DNA of 31,747 nucleotides from CAZAGA01 sp041912175 (GCA_041912175.1 JAYRNN010000181.1:1-31747); one strand, 5' to 3'. Shown: positions 17,401 through 25,075, counted from the first letter of the stretch. Notes: generated by a model not told the origin, from the letters alone. A program made the numbers and translations.

Positions 17401-17791
17401 CAACAAACGAGGCCGGATCGGTCTGCGCGCCAACGTTATACATACTCACCAGGCTGATGAACAGTAAAGTCGGGATGACCAGGATTCCATAGGAGATGCC
17501 GCCCGCAAATGCTCCACCCGCCAGGTAACGCCTTTGGCTGGCTTGAGGGTCAATTCGATGGAGAAAATAACCCCGCACCAGGCCGCCAATCGCGCCTCCC
17601 AGCCCAATGCCGACAAAAACAAGTATGACCCCGGTTAATAAGCGTACCAGAGGCTGTTCTTCCGGAACCAACCTGATCAAGAAGCTCAGCAAACCGCTGG
17701 CAAAAATCAAAAAAACCGCCAGGTTGCTAACGATGCCTGCCAGAATAAAGCCGCCCAAACCTGTTAGAAAACTTCGCCGATCTGAGTTCAT
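14477..17791 (-). CDS. Membrane / beta-propeller / phospholipase D-like fusion protein
   Basis: 1104 residues. Residues 1-265 carry about seven membrane segments. Residues about 290-640 contain six or seven repeats with the pattern of beta-propeller blades (for example AIGPDGAANIIWAEGG). Residues about 700-1095 form a phospholipase D-like domain with two complete HKD motifs: H816-K818-D823 (HTKFMVID) and H1036-K1038-D1043 (HAKSALID), each followed by the usual Gly-rich Asn segment (SAGFN, IGSQN). PLD-family enzymes cut or transfer phosphodiesters, usually in lipids or nucleic acids. The propeller and the catalytic domain probably face the outside. The ATG at 17791 has AAGGA 8 bases upstream. 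A 109-bp gap separates it from the holin/phosphodiesterase gene on the same strand. Confidence 0.85.
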   Translation of the reverse strand: MNSDRRSFLTGLGGFILAGIVSNLAVFLIFASGLLSFLIRLVPEEQPLVRLLTGVILVFVGIGLGGAIGGLVRGYFLHRIDPQASQRRYLAGGAFAGGISYGILVIPTLLFISLVSMYNVGAQTDPASFVVLFALIGGVFGLLNGLILALLTVRLRYVWLPWGANLLGSLIGGALIGLLIWRPEWLAASSSKILDGALFLVVAGILINAFAGGMLGLAYDWLARKRQVLGEKAVAPRRWQDIVTVSAGALILLMVMSFTNQIASFITIYPGSTSTSLDSLTEGIHWRNAETVASLQANPGDTTPGLAADSAGPVLVWSEGGDQTGEIFYTAHQGGGETATWSTPLNVSHSPQVGSNHPQVAIGPDGAANIIWAEGGKIMFSRCQEATCSASIEFSTPIESCGAKSGTLQNDWPAIAVTPTGTVIAAWSAGQDGMAFTTWQAAQAPGSGGSGCLTQDGLVNPQPRLAASQTERITLVAAAPPASPDGPVAWASFENGGWSALETVGQGSAANITNDMDGRAHLAWCRADGKLEVLPEGAAIERLDVGGCSERPALVQDSLRRMHLIYAAGQLSNNFGVAQSFPSLAEMIKLETGWSQPAIVALTDSMRGLSAARGPGGELHLSWSGMQNSAPGIAYTMQPTYECDSSGLAPAARAMLDVIESGAFHPQDYQSPFCANRFDGLIYMPRPEAEIETLPANQDNGFDQTAVMLREVQHEVLFSNMQWDPDIDELSPGFRISEAVANLYKKLKANPEAFPRGITVRILLGNYPNLATLEYGDQIWGLVHDLTQAGVETFEDPAIGWKLEIANYAGSFPHSHTKFMVIDGRTLLSAGFNISWYHLPKDDPSKKGDDLADLGLVLTGPVAQTGMMVFDDMWDGANQLACTDLSAEDIQDHCTWEKASVSHAPEVLRYYLAESDQAAFAIFRTADYKEADQAYVAAIKSAQSSIDAMHVNFSAELICMVNLVMPGVCDFTNALPYMVALVDAAEQNGTHIRIIVENANSNGLENRVGIQILQDELERRGISDRVEVRFFNGRLHAKSALIDRQLLMIGSQNFHYSSFSPGGLLEFGAATTDPQAIETYQKMFDQHWQQAIPAEQAIWGSSGN

Positions 17792-17842
17792 CGCTCAATC
17801 CTTGTCTTGATGGACAGTCGAGTTATACAGATTAATTTTTTA

Positions 17843-17871
17843 ATTATATCAAGCCGGGTCGAAGATGTCAT
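17843..17871 (-). promoter_or_regulatory. Sigma70 promoter of the PLD-like gene
   Basis: On the minus strand, ATGACA (17866-17871), a 17-bp spacer and TATAAT (17843-17848) with a TGA extension give a near-consensus promoter about 45 bp before the start codon at 17791. Confidence 0.65.
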
Positions 17872-17918
17872 AATAATCTTCCGATTGCTAAAATCGTCCT
17901 GAGCTGGCCGATAAGGTA

Positions 17919-17948
17919 TTGCAAGCCTTTGACGGGTGGGGATATAAT
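17919..17948 (+). promoter_or_regulatory. Sigma70 promoter of the MgtE-like/Nramp operon
   Basis: TTGCAA (17919-17924), an 18-bp spacer and TATAAT (17943-17948) precede the gene at 18016. Transcription would begin near 17955, just ahead of the hairpin at 17964. The rest of the 17792-18015 gap holds no gene. Confidence 0.55.
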
Positions 17949-17963
17949 TATTCTAGATCTCGG

Positions 17964-18000
17964 ACTCCTGACAAGACGCTTGTAGGAGTTTTATTTTGTT
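17964..18000 (+). terminator. Terminator-like hairpin in the leader of the MgtE-like gene
   Basis: ACTCCT pairs with AGGAGT and ACAAG with CTTGT, with one bulged G and a 3-base loop, giving 11 bp in 17964-17989. A T-rich tract (TTTATTTTG) follows directly. The shape is that of an intrinsic terminator, yet it lies between the predicted transcription start (about 17955) and the ribosome binding site at 18005. It may be an attenuator, or a terminator for readthrough from upstream if the true promoter lies elsewhere. Confidence 0.6.
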
Positions 18001-18015
18001 TTGTGGAGGCGCCCC

Positions 18016-19272
18016 ATGCCATATGTCAGCCAATTAATCGGAAAACCCGTTACTGATCCTGACGGAGATCCCGTAGGGTCCCTCAAAGATATCCTGGCCG
18101 CCGAGCAAGGGCCGATCCATCACCCGAATGTGGTTGCCATCCAGATCAAGACGCGCGGCGACGATCTATTTGTCCCCATCCGCAACATCACAGTGCTTTT
18201 TGGACCGGCGGTGGTGCTTAATCAGGCCCGCGAAGACATCAGCCCCTATCTCCCTGCGGAAGAAGACCTTTACCTGGTCGCCGAAGTCTTAGATAAGCAA
18301 ATCATTGATACAGATGGCTTTCGCGTCGTGCGCGTCAACGATTTGCAATTGACGCGCGCCGAAGGAAATTTCTACGTGGCGAATGTCGATATCAGCAGCG
18401 CCGGGCTGCTGAGACGGCTAGGGCTGTCAACCGTGGCAAAACGCCTGACCCGCCGCCGCCGATCTGCCGCTACAGGCGGGGTAATCTCCTGGGATGATGT
18501 CGAGCTGATCTCCAGCGATGAACCGATGCGGCTCAAGGTGCCCGGCGATCGGATGTCGGAGCTACACCCGGCTGACCTGGCCGAGATTTTGAGCGATCTC
18601 TCCCGGCAGGATGGCAGCAAACTCCTCGAAAGCCTGGACAACGAAGCCCTTGCGGATGCACTGGAAGAGGTCGAACCTGAATTCCAGGCCAGCCTGGTGG
18701 AACAGTTCCCGGATGAGCGGCTTGCGGACGTCTTGGAAGAGATGGAGGCAGACGAGGCGGCTGACCTGTTGGCTGAACTTCCTGAAGAACGCAGCCAGGA
18801 ATTATTGAAATTGATGGATAACGAGGACGCCGAAGATATCAAGAAACTCCTCGAATATCCGGAAGACTCGGCCGGCGGCCTGATGAATACCAGCTACTTC
18901 GCAGTTACGCCAGAACTCACCACTGAACAGGTGCTGATGATGCTACGTACGACTGCGGAAGAATTCGAAACGGTGTATTATATTTACGTCATTGACGGCG
19001 GCAACCACCTGGTCGGCGTATTTTCCTTGCGCGAGCTGGTGATCTCCCAACCGGACACCCCGGTGAGCAAGTTCATGGCCCCCCGCCTGGTGACCGTCGA
19101 TTTACAAGACAGCCAGGAAGACTGCGCCCAGGTGATTGCAAAATATAACCTGATCGCCGTGCCGGTGGTGGATGAGCATAACCGATTGTATGGGATTGTG
19201 ACCGCCGACGACGCATTAGACAAAATCCTCCCCACTGCCTGGAAGAAACGCTTGCCGCGTTTTTATCGTTAA
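18016..19272 (+). CDS. MgtE-like cytoplasmic sensor protein (PRC barrels, MgtE_N, CBS pair), no membrane domain
   Basis: 418 residues. I chose the ATG at 18016 (MPYVSQLIGK), 6 bases after GGAGG; a TTG at 18001 overlaps the binding site. Residues about 1-165 contain two PRC-barrel-like segments (a GKPVTDPDGDPVG turn and a DKQIIDTDG turn). Residues about 170-280 are acidic helical repeats of the MgtE N-terminal type (HPADLAEIL, LADVLEEMEADEAADLL). Residues about 285-405 are two CBS domains. In MgtE these acidic and CBS parts bind magnesium and gate the channel, but here no membrane part follows. The partner is probably the Nramp-like transporter starting 12 bp downstream. The pairing of such proteins with Nramp-related transporters is known from other bacteria. 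Confidence 0.87.
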   Translation: MPYVSQLIGKPVTDPDGDPVGSLKDILAAEQGPIHHPNVVAIQIKTRGDDLFVPIRNITVLFGPAVVLNQAREDISPYLPAEEDLYLVAEVLDKQIIDTDGFRVVRVNDLQLTRAEGNFYVANVDISSAGLLRRLGLSTVAKRLTRRRRSAATGGVISWDDVELISSDEPMRLKVPGDRMSELHPADLAEILSDLSRQDGSKLLESLDNEALADALEEVEPEFQASLVEQFPDERLADVLEEMEADEAADLLAELPEERSQELLKLMDNEDAEDIKKLLEYPEDSAGGLMNTSYFAVTPELTTEQVLMMLRTTAEEFETVYYIYVIDGGNHLVGVFSLRELVISQPDTPVSKFMAPRLVTVDLQDSQEDCAQVIAKYNLIAVPVVDEHNRLYGIVTADDALDKILPTAWKKRLPRFYR

Positions 19273-19284
19273 CCGGAGGTCGCG

Positions 19285-20544
19285 ATGAGTTTTGCAAAAC
19301 GGATCAGACCGTACTGGCTGCGGATCGGACTGCTGTTCTCGGTGATCGGTCCTGGCATTATCACTGCTAATGTCGATAATGACGCCGGTGGAATATCCAC
19401 CTATTCGGTCGCCGGGGCGCATTACGGCTACGGTTTATTGTGGATGATGCCGTTGGTGGCGGTAGCCCTGATCATCGTCCAGGAGATGAGCGCCCGCCTG
19501 GGGGTATTCACAGGCAAGGGGCTGGCCGATTTGATCCGTGAAAGCATGGGTGTACGCGCGACGGCTATCATCCTGAGCTTATTAGTATTTGTCAACCTGG
19601 CGAACACCGTCAGTGAGTTCGCCGGTGTGGCCGCCAGCCTGGAAATCTTCGGGGTCAGCAAATACATCTCCGTGCCGATTGTCGCGATCCTGGTTTGGCT
19701 CTTAATCACGCGCGGCAATTATGAATCGATTGAGAAGGTGTTCCTGGCGGCCAGCGCAATTTTCCTGGCCTACGTGGTCTCAGGTGTGCTGGCGCGCCCG
19801 GATTGGGGCGAAGTTGGCCAGTCCTTGGTCACGCCCAGTTTCCAATGGAACGCCGGATATATCACCATTTTCGTGACGATTATCGGCACCACGATCGCCC
19901 CATGGATGCAGTTCTACCAACAATCGTCGATCGTCGATAAAGGGATTAAGCCGGCCTATTACAAGCTGGAGCGAATCGACGTCGTGGTCGGCTCGTTGTT
20001 TGCAGTATTCGTAGCTGCATTTATCATGATCGCCTGTGCAGCGACCTTATATAAAAATGGGATCGATATCAACTCGGCCGAGGATGCTGCGGTTGCACTG
20101 GCGCCATTGGCAGGTAAATATGCATCCATCCTGTTTGCTGTGGGATTGTTGAATGCCTCCGTATTCGCAGCGGCCATCTTGCCGCTCTCGACCGCTTACA
20201 CCGTCTCAGAGGCTTTCGGATGGGAATCGAGCCTGAGCCGGAATTTCCGCGAAGCGCCGATCTTCTTTACAATTTTCACCTCGTTCATTGTTCTGGGCGC
20301 TCTGATTGTCCTGCTCCCGTTGCAATCCTTGATTAAGGCGATGATCTTCAGCCAGACCTTGAACGGCGTTTTACTGCCGGTCATCCTGGTGGTCATGCTG
20401 CTCCTGATCAACAACAAACGCATCATGGGAACGCAAGTAAACGGCCGTATATTTAACCTGCTAGCCTGGATTACCGTGATTATCCTGATCGTCCTGGCGG
20501 TGGTCCTCGTGGCAACCACGTTTTTCCCAGGATTATTGAGCTAG
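19285..20544 (+). CDS. Nramp-related divalent metal transporter, probably for magnesium
   Basis: 419 residues with about eleven membrane segments, the normal Nramp length. The N-terminal region (GPGIITANV, then ARLGVFTGKGLADLIRE) is typical of the family. In classical Nramps helix 1 carries DPGN and helix 6 carries MPH; here the matching stretches are DNDAGG (31-36) and TTIAPWMQFY (202-211). The metal-binding Met is thus replaced by Ala and the His by Trp. Loss of that Met is known to let alkaline-earth ions pass, and an Nramp-related clade has been shown to transport magnesium. Together with the MgtE-like neighbour this favours magnesium, by inference. GGAGG lies 5 bases before the ATG. Confidence 0.87.
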   Translation: MSFAKRIRPYWLRIGLLFSVIGPGIITANVDNDAGGISTYSVAGAHYGYGLLWMMPLVAVALIIVQEMSARLGVFTGKGLADLIRESMGVRATAIILSLLVFVNLANTVSEFAGVAASLEIFGVSKYISVPIVAILVWLLITRGNYESIEKVFLAASAIFLAYVVSGVLARPDWGEVGQSLVTPSFQWNAGYITIFVTIIGTTIAPWMQFYQQSSIVDKGIKPAYYKLERIDVVVGSLFAVFVAAFIMIACAATLYKNGIDINSAEDAAVALAPLAGKYASILFAVGLLNASVFAAAILPLSTAYTVSEAFGWESSLSRNFREAPIFFTIFTSFIVLGALIVLLPLQSLIKAMIFSQTLNGVLLPVILVVMLLLINNKRIMGTQVNGRIFNLLAWITVIILIVLAVVLVATTFFPGLLS

Positions 20545-20559
20545 GTTAAAGGAGGTCTT

Positions 20560-21825
20560 ATGCCGCTCAACCAACTGCCGCGCAAGATCGCCATAGTCGG
20601 CGCGGGGATGTCAAAGTTCGGCGCTTTCCCCGGCAAAAACAGCCGTGATTTGTTTGTCGAGGCCTTCAAAGATCTAGCTCACAGCGTCGATAAAGGGCTT
20701 GACCCGACTGAAATCGACGCCCTGTACCTGGGCAACTTTTCCAGCGACTTGTTTGAGCGCCAGGCGCACAACGCGCCGTTGGTCGCCGATGCGCTTGGGT
20801 TAACGCCCATCCCTGCCACGCGCGTAGAAAACGCCTGCGCCAGCGGCGCGACTGCCCTGCGGCAAGGCGTCATGGCGATCGCCTCGGGCCTGGCCGATAT
20901 TGTGTTGGTCGGCGGCGTCGAAAAAATGACCGGTCTCCCAACCGCGAGTGTGACTGATGCGCTGACCACTGCTGCGGACGGGGCCTTTGAAATCTCGGCC
21001 GGGTTCACATTTCCGGGTTTTTACGCCGCGATTGCCACGGCATATATGGCGCGCTATGGGATGAAGCCCGAGCACCTGATGAATGTAGCGATCAAAAATC
21101 ATGAAAACGGCGCCCTCAATCCTAATGCTCAGTTCGGCGTCACCATTCAAAAGTGGATGGAAGGCCGGGTTAGCGCAGCATTGAAAAAGGGCAAGCCGGC
21201 CCCGACCTGGAGCAGCGTCTGGGATTTTCTCCACGATGACGCCGCCAACCCGATGGTGGCTTATCCGCTGCGCTTATTCGATTGCTCGCCGATCACAGAT
21301 GGCGCCTCGGCTGTGCTGTTGGTGGCTGAAGAACGGGCGCGTGATTTCACAGATCACCCGGTCTGGATCCGGGGCTCGGCCCAGGCTTCCGACACTGCCC
21401 TGCATGACCGCGCCGAGCTGACAACGCTGCCGGCCGCCAAACGGGCCTCGGCTCAGTCGTATGCGATGGCCGGCGTGACAGCCCAGGACATCCGCCTTGC
21501 GGAAGTGCATGACTGTTTCACAATTGCCGAAATCGTCGCCAGTGAAGATATCGGTTTCTTTGCCGCTGGCGAAGGCTTTAAAGCAGCCGAGGATGGCGTG
21601 ACGGCCCGCGACGGGGCGCGGCCGGTCAATACCAGCGGCGGCTTGAAGTCTAAAGGGCATCCGGTAGGCGCATCGGGCGTTGCCCAGGTTTTTGAGGTCT
21701 GGAAGCAGATGCGCGGCCTGGCAGGTGAACGCCAGGTAGCAGGCGATATCCCGCTTACCCTGACCCATAATGTTGGAGCGACCGGGTCTACCTGTGTTGT
21801 GCACATCTTTGAACGCGAAGCCTGA
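20560..21825 (+). CDS. Thiolase family protein (SCP-x/acetyl-CoA acetyltransferase type)
   Basis: 421 residues. The nucleophilic Cys93 lies in ENACASGA, the HDCFTIAE motif is near residue 317, and GHPVGASG (about 367-374) supplies the second catalytic His. The sequence GNF rather than GQV in the N-terminal part, and the following DUF35 gene, place it with SCP-x-like thiolases, which often form complexes with DUF35 proteins. These act on acyl-CoA carbon-carbon bonds by condensation or cleavage; direction and substrate are unknown. AAAGGAGG precedes the ATG, and the gap to the Nramp gene is 15 bp, so it is probably in the same transcript. Confidence 0.9.
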   Translation: MPLNQLPRKIAIVGAGMSKFGAFPGKNSRDLFVEAFKDLAHSVDKGLDPTEIDALYLGNFSSDLFERQAHNAPLVADALGLTPIPATRVENACASGATALRQGVMAIASGLADIVLVGGVEKMTGLPTASVTDALTTAADGAFEISAGFTFPGFYAAIATAYMARYGMKPEHLMNVAIKNHENGALNPNAQFGVTIQKWMEGRVSAALKKGKPAPTWSSVWDFLHDDAANPMVAYPLRLFDCSPITDGASAVLLVAEERARDFTDHPVWIRGSAQASDTALHDRAELTTLPAAKRASAQSYAMAGVTAQDIRLAEVHDCFTIAEIVASEDIGFFAAGEGFKAAEDGVTARDGARPVNTSGGLKSKGHPVGASGVAQVFEVWKQMRGLAGERQVAGDIPLTLTHNVGATGSTCVVHIFEREA

Positions 21826-21836
21826 TGGAGGTACAT

Positions 21837-22265
21837 ATGACTGACACGTCCCCCACCCGCCCATTTACCGCTGCGGCATTCGACCTGTACCTGGCGGAAC
21901 ATAAATTGATGGCCTCGCATTGCACTGCCTGTGGCGCGACGCACCTGCCGCCGCGCGCCATCTGCCCAAGCTGTCACAGCGAGCAAATTGAATGGATCGA
22001 GACCAGCGGTAAAGGCACACTGGCCGGGTTCACCGTCATCTATGTTGCGCCGACATTCATGGTCGAGCAAGGCTATGGACGCGAGAAACCCTACGTCAGC
22101 GGGATTATCGAGCTCGAGGAAGGCCTGAAAATCAGCGCTTATATCACCGGAGTAGATGCTGCCAGACCCGAAACCGTTCGGATTGGGGCGCGGCTGCAAG
22201 TCGATTTTATCGAGCTTGGCGCGGGTGATCAGAAGCGGACCTGCCTGGCGTTCAAGGCAATCTAA
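21837..22265 (+). CDS. DUF35 protein: zinc ribbon plus OB-fold acyl-CoA-binding domain
   Basis: 142 residues. The start at 21837 has GGAGG 5 bases upstream; an earlier ATG at 21825 overlaps the thiolase stop but lacks such a site. The rubredoxin-like zinc ribbon has C29-x2-C32 and C43-x2-C46 (CTACG, CPSC), followed by an OB fold with the GTLAGFTVIYVAP strand. DUF35 proteins bind acyl-CoA and form fixed complexes with thiolase-fold enzymes, which matches the gene directly upstream. It is expected to be cytoplasmic. Confidence 0.9.
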   Translation: MTDTSPTRPFTAAAFDLYLAEHKLMASHCTACGATHLPPRAICPSCHSEQIEWIETSGKGTLAGFTVIYVAPTFMVEQGYGREKPYVSGIIELEEGLKISAYITGVDAARPETVRIGARLQVDFIELGAGDQKRTCLAFKAI

Positions 22266-22327
22266 ACAGCCCACGATCCACCGGCAAGAAATTACCGCTA
22301 CAATTTTCAGATACCTGGAGAAATATC

Positions 22328-23092
22328 ATGCGCATGAGAGATAAAGTTGTCCTGATCACAGGCGGCGCGGCCGGGATCGGAAAGGCTACGGCGCTCCGTT
22401 TTGCCGAAGAAGGCGCCATCGTGGTCATTTGCGATTTGAATGAGACCGCCGGCGTAGAAACTGCCCGGCTGCTTGGCCCGCAAGCCGCGTATTTCAAGGT
22501 AGACGTTGCCAATCGCGCCGCGGTGCAGGGCTGGGTGGATGCGGTGGTCGCTCGCTATGGCCGAATTGACGTCATGGTGAATAATGCCGGCGTCTTACGA
22601 GACGGCCTGTTAATCAAGATTAAAGAAGGCCAGCTCATCGGGCAGATGTCCGAGGCAGATTTCGACCTGGTCGTCTCAGTGAACTTAAAAGGCGTCTTCA
22701 ATTGCACGCAGGCGGCGGCTCCGGTGATGGCAAAACAAGGGGGCGGCGTGATCCTTAACGCCACATCGATCGTCGGGCTGGATGGCAACTTTGGGCAGAC
22801 GAATTACGTAGCCTCGAAATCGGGCGTGATTGGTATGACCAAGGTTTGGTCGCGTGAGTTAGGCAAGTTTGGCATCCGCGTCAACGCCGTCGCGCCTGGC
22901 TTCACGGTTACCGAGATGGTCGCCGCCATGCCTGAAAAAGTCCTGGAAGGGATGAAGGCGCGCACCCCGCTCGGACGGTTAGGCGAACCGCGCGATATTG
23001 CTAATGCTTACCTGTTCCTGGCATCTGACGAGGCGGCGTTTATTACCGGTGAGACGCTGCGGGTAGATGGCGGGATCGTGGTCGGCACGTAA
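22328..23092 (+). CDS. Short-chain dehydrogenase/reductase, FabG-like
   Basis: 254 residues. The cofactor motif TGGAAGIG is at 11-18, NNAG at 85-88, and the catalytic set is N119, S147, Y160 and K164 (YVASK). D36 at the end of the second strand suggests NAD(H) rather than NADP(H). A short insertion near 96-108 differs from typical FabG. The likely reaction is interconversion of 3-oxoacyl and 3-hydroxyacyl thioesters, which would pair with the thiolase and DUF35 proteins upstream. The ATG at 22328 has GGAG 7 bases before it. It converges with the iron-exporter gene at a gap of 14 bp. Confidence 0.9.
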   Translation: MRMRDKVVLITGGAAGIGKATALRFAEEGAIVVICDLNETAGVETARLLGPQAAYFKVDVANRAAVQGWVDAVVARYGRIDVMVNNAGVLRDGLLIKIKEGQLIGQMSEADFDLVVSVNLKGVFNCTQAAAPVMAKQGGGVILNATSIVGLDGNFGQTNYVASKSGVIGMTKVWSRELGKFGIRVNAVAPGFTVTEMVAAMPEKVLEGMKARTPLGRLGEPRDIANAYLFLASDEAAFITGETLRVDGGIVVGT

Positions 23093-23106
23093 ATTTACGG
23101 CGGATA

Positions 23107-24231
23107 TTATCCGCCAACACTGACGCCGATCAAGCGCCCGATCAAAAAGGTGATCGCTGCAGCAACCAGGCCAAACAGCATCTGCCGGACGCCAGATGAC
23201 AAGATCGAGCGCCCTGTAAAAAGCGTGATCGCGGCGCCGATCAGGAACAAGCCGATTGCGCTAAACACCGCGCTGACGATGACGGCTGTCGTACCGCTCA
23301 AAAACAAATACGGCGCTACGGGAATGATGGCGCCTAAGGCGAAAAGTAAAAATGACGTGATGGCCGCTTCCCAGGCTGACCCGCCCAATTCTTCGGGGTT
23401 AATTCCGAGCTCATCGCGGGCTAAAGTTTGCAGCGCGGTGTCTTTGTTTTCCATGATCTGGTTGGCAAGTTTGCGGGCGGAGCCTTCGTCAAGCCCGCGC
23501 GCCTGGTAGATCAAGGCCAACTCTTCCGCTTCTTCTTCAGGAGAAGCCAGGATCTCAGCCTGTTCGGTTCGAATTTGTTTTTCATAGAGTTCGCGGCTGC
23601 TCTGCACAGAAATCCACTCGCCGAGCGCCATCGAGATCGCCCCGGCCAGCAACCCGGCGATGCCGGTCAGTAAGATGGTGCTGTTGGCGACGGCTGCCCC
23701 AGCCACGCCCATCACCAGGCTGAAGTTGGAAACCAGTCCGTCGTTGGCGCCGAGCACTGCCGCACGCAGCGCATTCCCACCAGCAGACCGGTGACGGCCC
23801 TCCAATTGGGCCAAAGCGCCGCCCTCCATCCCACCCCGCGCAGTTTGACTGATGGTTTGCAGCAGCCGGGCATGCGATTGCTCCTGAGCAGCCATCGCCG
23901 CATCCGCGGCATTTCCCACGTAGCCGCCGGTAGCCTTATTCTCCAATGCCGAAAGGGTCGGCATGATCGACGCGGGGCCCATCCGCCGTGCAAGCCAGGC
24001 CAGGATGCGCGTACGGCCGCTGGGTTTGAAGGCTGGGACGGTTGCGCCTGCTTCTTCAAGCTTTCTTGCCCAGGTATCGGCATGCGTCTGTTCTGTAGCT
24101 GATAAACGGCGATAAACCTCGGCGATTTTGGGCTCCTTTTCGATCTCAGCCAGAGCCTGGTATAAAAATGCGCTGTTGCGTTCATCGATCAGACTATCAA
24201 GATAGAATTGGGTCTCTGGGGTTTGGGCCAT
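23107..24231 (-). CDS. Ferritin-like/VIT1 (CCC1) fusion, probable iron or manganese exporter (MbfA-like)
   Basis: 374 residues, starting MAQTPETQFY with GGAGGT 3-8 bases upstream; a TTG at 24243 reads through that site and is not the start. Residues about 5-75 form a rubrerythrin/ferritin-like helix pair carrying E-rich metal-site residues (DERNSAFLYQ, ATEQTHADTW). Residues about 140-374 match the VIT1/CCC1 transporter, with LGANDGLVSNFSLVMG and five hydrophobic segments separated by an acidic cytoplasmic loop (ASPEEEAEELA). Membrane-bound ferritin proteins of this layout export iron and protect against peroxide. It may be a counterpart to the metal importer at 19285. Confidence 0.88.
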   Translation of the reverse strand: MAQTPETQFYLDSLIDERNSAFLYQALAEIEKEPKIAEVYRRLSATEQTHADTWARKLEEAGATVPAFKPSGRTRILAWLARRMGPASIMPTLSALENKATGGYVGNAADAAMAAQEQSHARLLQTISQTARGGMEGGALAQLEGRHRSAGGNALRAAVLGANDGLVSNFSLVMGVAGAAVANSTILLTGIAGLLAGAISMALGEWISVQSSRELYEKQIRTEQAEILASPEEEAEELALIYQARGLDEGSARKLANQIMENKDTALQTLARDELGINPEELGGSAWEAAITSFLLFALGAIIPVAPYLFLSGTTAVIVSAVFSAIGLFLIGAAITLFTGRSILSSGVRQMLFGLVAAAITFLIGRLIGVSVGG

Positions 24232-24310
24232 TATTACCTCCAAAAAATTGTCATTTAATCCATTATCGCACTATTCCACCTGAACGGGTGTCATGCGTTT
24301 GAGGTTACAT

Positions 24311-24340
24311 TTGGCTTATACCGTTTTTCGGTAGTAAAAT
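24311..24340 (+). promoter_or_regulatory. Promoter of the hypothetical gene at 24369
   Basis: TTGGCT (24311-24316), an 18-bp spacer and TAAAAT (24335-24340) lie 28 bp before the ATG. The spacer contains a small inverted repeat, TACCG / CGGTA. For the divergent exporter gene, GATAAT on the minus strand (24262-24267) preceded by TGC is a possible -10 box. Confidence 0.45.
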
Positions 24341-24368
24341 CATTCTAGGATCTCCCTGGGAGGCTGCT

Positions 24369-25010
24369 ATGGAACTTGGATTCTTGTTTTACCCACCTGC
24401 TCATCCACAGGCGCTTGGACACCCGCAACTGGATGCAATATTGTATTTAATCCCCACGCATGAGCATTTTGACCCACACCAAATCACGCTTCCGATTGAG
24501 ACAGAAGATAAAGGCGTCCAGAACCTGACGTTTTACCATCCGGCTGATGATGGGGTTTACCGGGTGGGCCTTGGACGGGTCGTGCTCGAAAACCTGGAGC
24601 ACAAAGAAGTAGAGGCTTTTACTTTCGGGGGACAGCTCGAAATCACCGCCTATACCGACCACACGCTGTGCCGCCTCAAATCGCCGGCCCCAATTTTCGA
24701 CCTGGGCCTTTTTGCCGAAGATGAGCTTGAACTGGTCTACGAATATGAAGCGGAAGCGGCGCGGCTGCGGGCGAGCTGGCGCCGGGAGGATCTCGATTTC
24801 GATCAACGCCTGGCGCAAATTGATCCACGCACATTGTTCCTGGCGCTGACCGCCGCTGTAGAGCAACGCCTGCGAACAATGCCGGTCGCCTCGCGGACAG
24901 AGAAATACTGGCAATTCCGGCACAGCCTGCACACCGCTTTGAGCTTCGTCGAACCCGATGGCAATTTCCCGGCCGAAATGATCACGGTCGAGAGTCTCTT
25001 CTCTAATTGA
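24369..25010 (+). CDS. Hypothetical protein, 213 residues
   Basis: I do not recognise a family. The start is well supported by GGGAGG 5 bases before the ATG and by a promoter just upstream. The protein is soluble, rich in His and acidic residues, and has no signal peptide or membrane segment. The N-terminal half looks beta-rich; residues about 119-175 look helical and charged (YEYEAEAARLRASWRREDLD). A THEHFDPHQ stretch at 30-38 contains three His residues but does not form a known metal motif. It may share a transcript with the oxidoreductase that begins 65 bp downstream. Confidence 0.7.
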   Translation: MELGFLFYPPAHPQALGHPQLDAILYLIPTHEHFDPHQITLPIETEDKGVQNLTFYHPADDGVYRVGLGRVVLENLEHKEVEAFTFGGQLEITAYTDHTLCRLKSPAPIFDLGLFAEDELELVYEYEAEAARLRASWRREDLDFDQRLAQIDPRTLFLALTAAVEQRLRTMPVASRTEKYWQFRHSLHTALSFVEPDGNFPAEMITVESLFSN

Positions 25011-25075
25011 GTCACTTCGAGGTCCGGGCCGAAGGATACTGCCAACCGTTCTTTGCGCAAAATAGGGAATGACTT

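Noticed and set aside
17949..18015. M-box magnesium riboswitch before the MgtE-like gene
   Set aside because: The leader is only about 60 bases and holds one simple hairpin, far less than the M-box structure.
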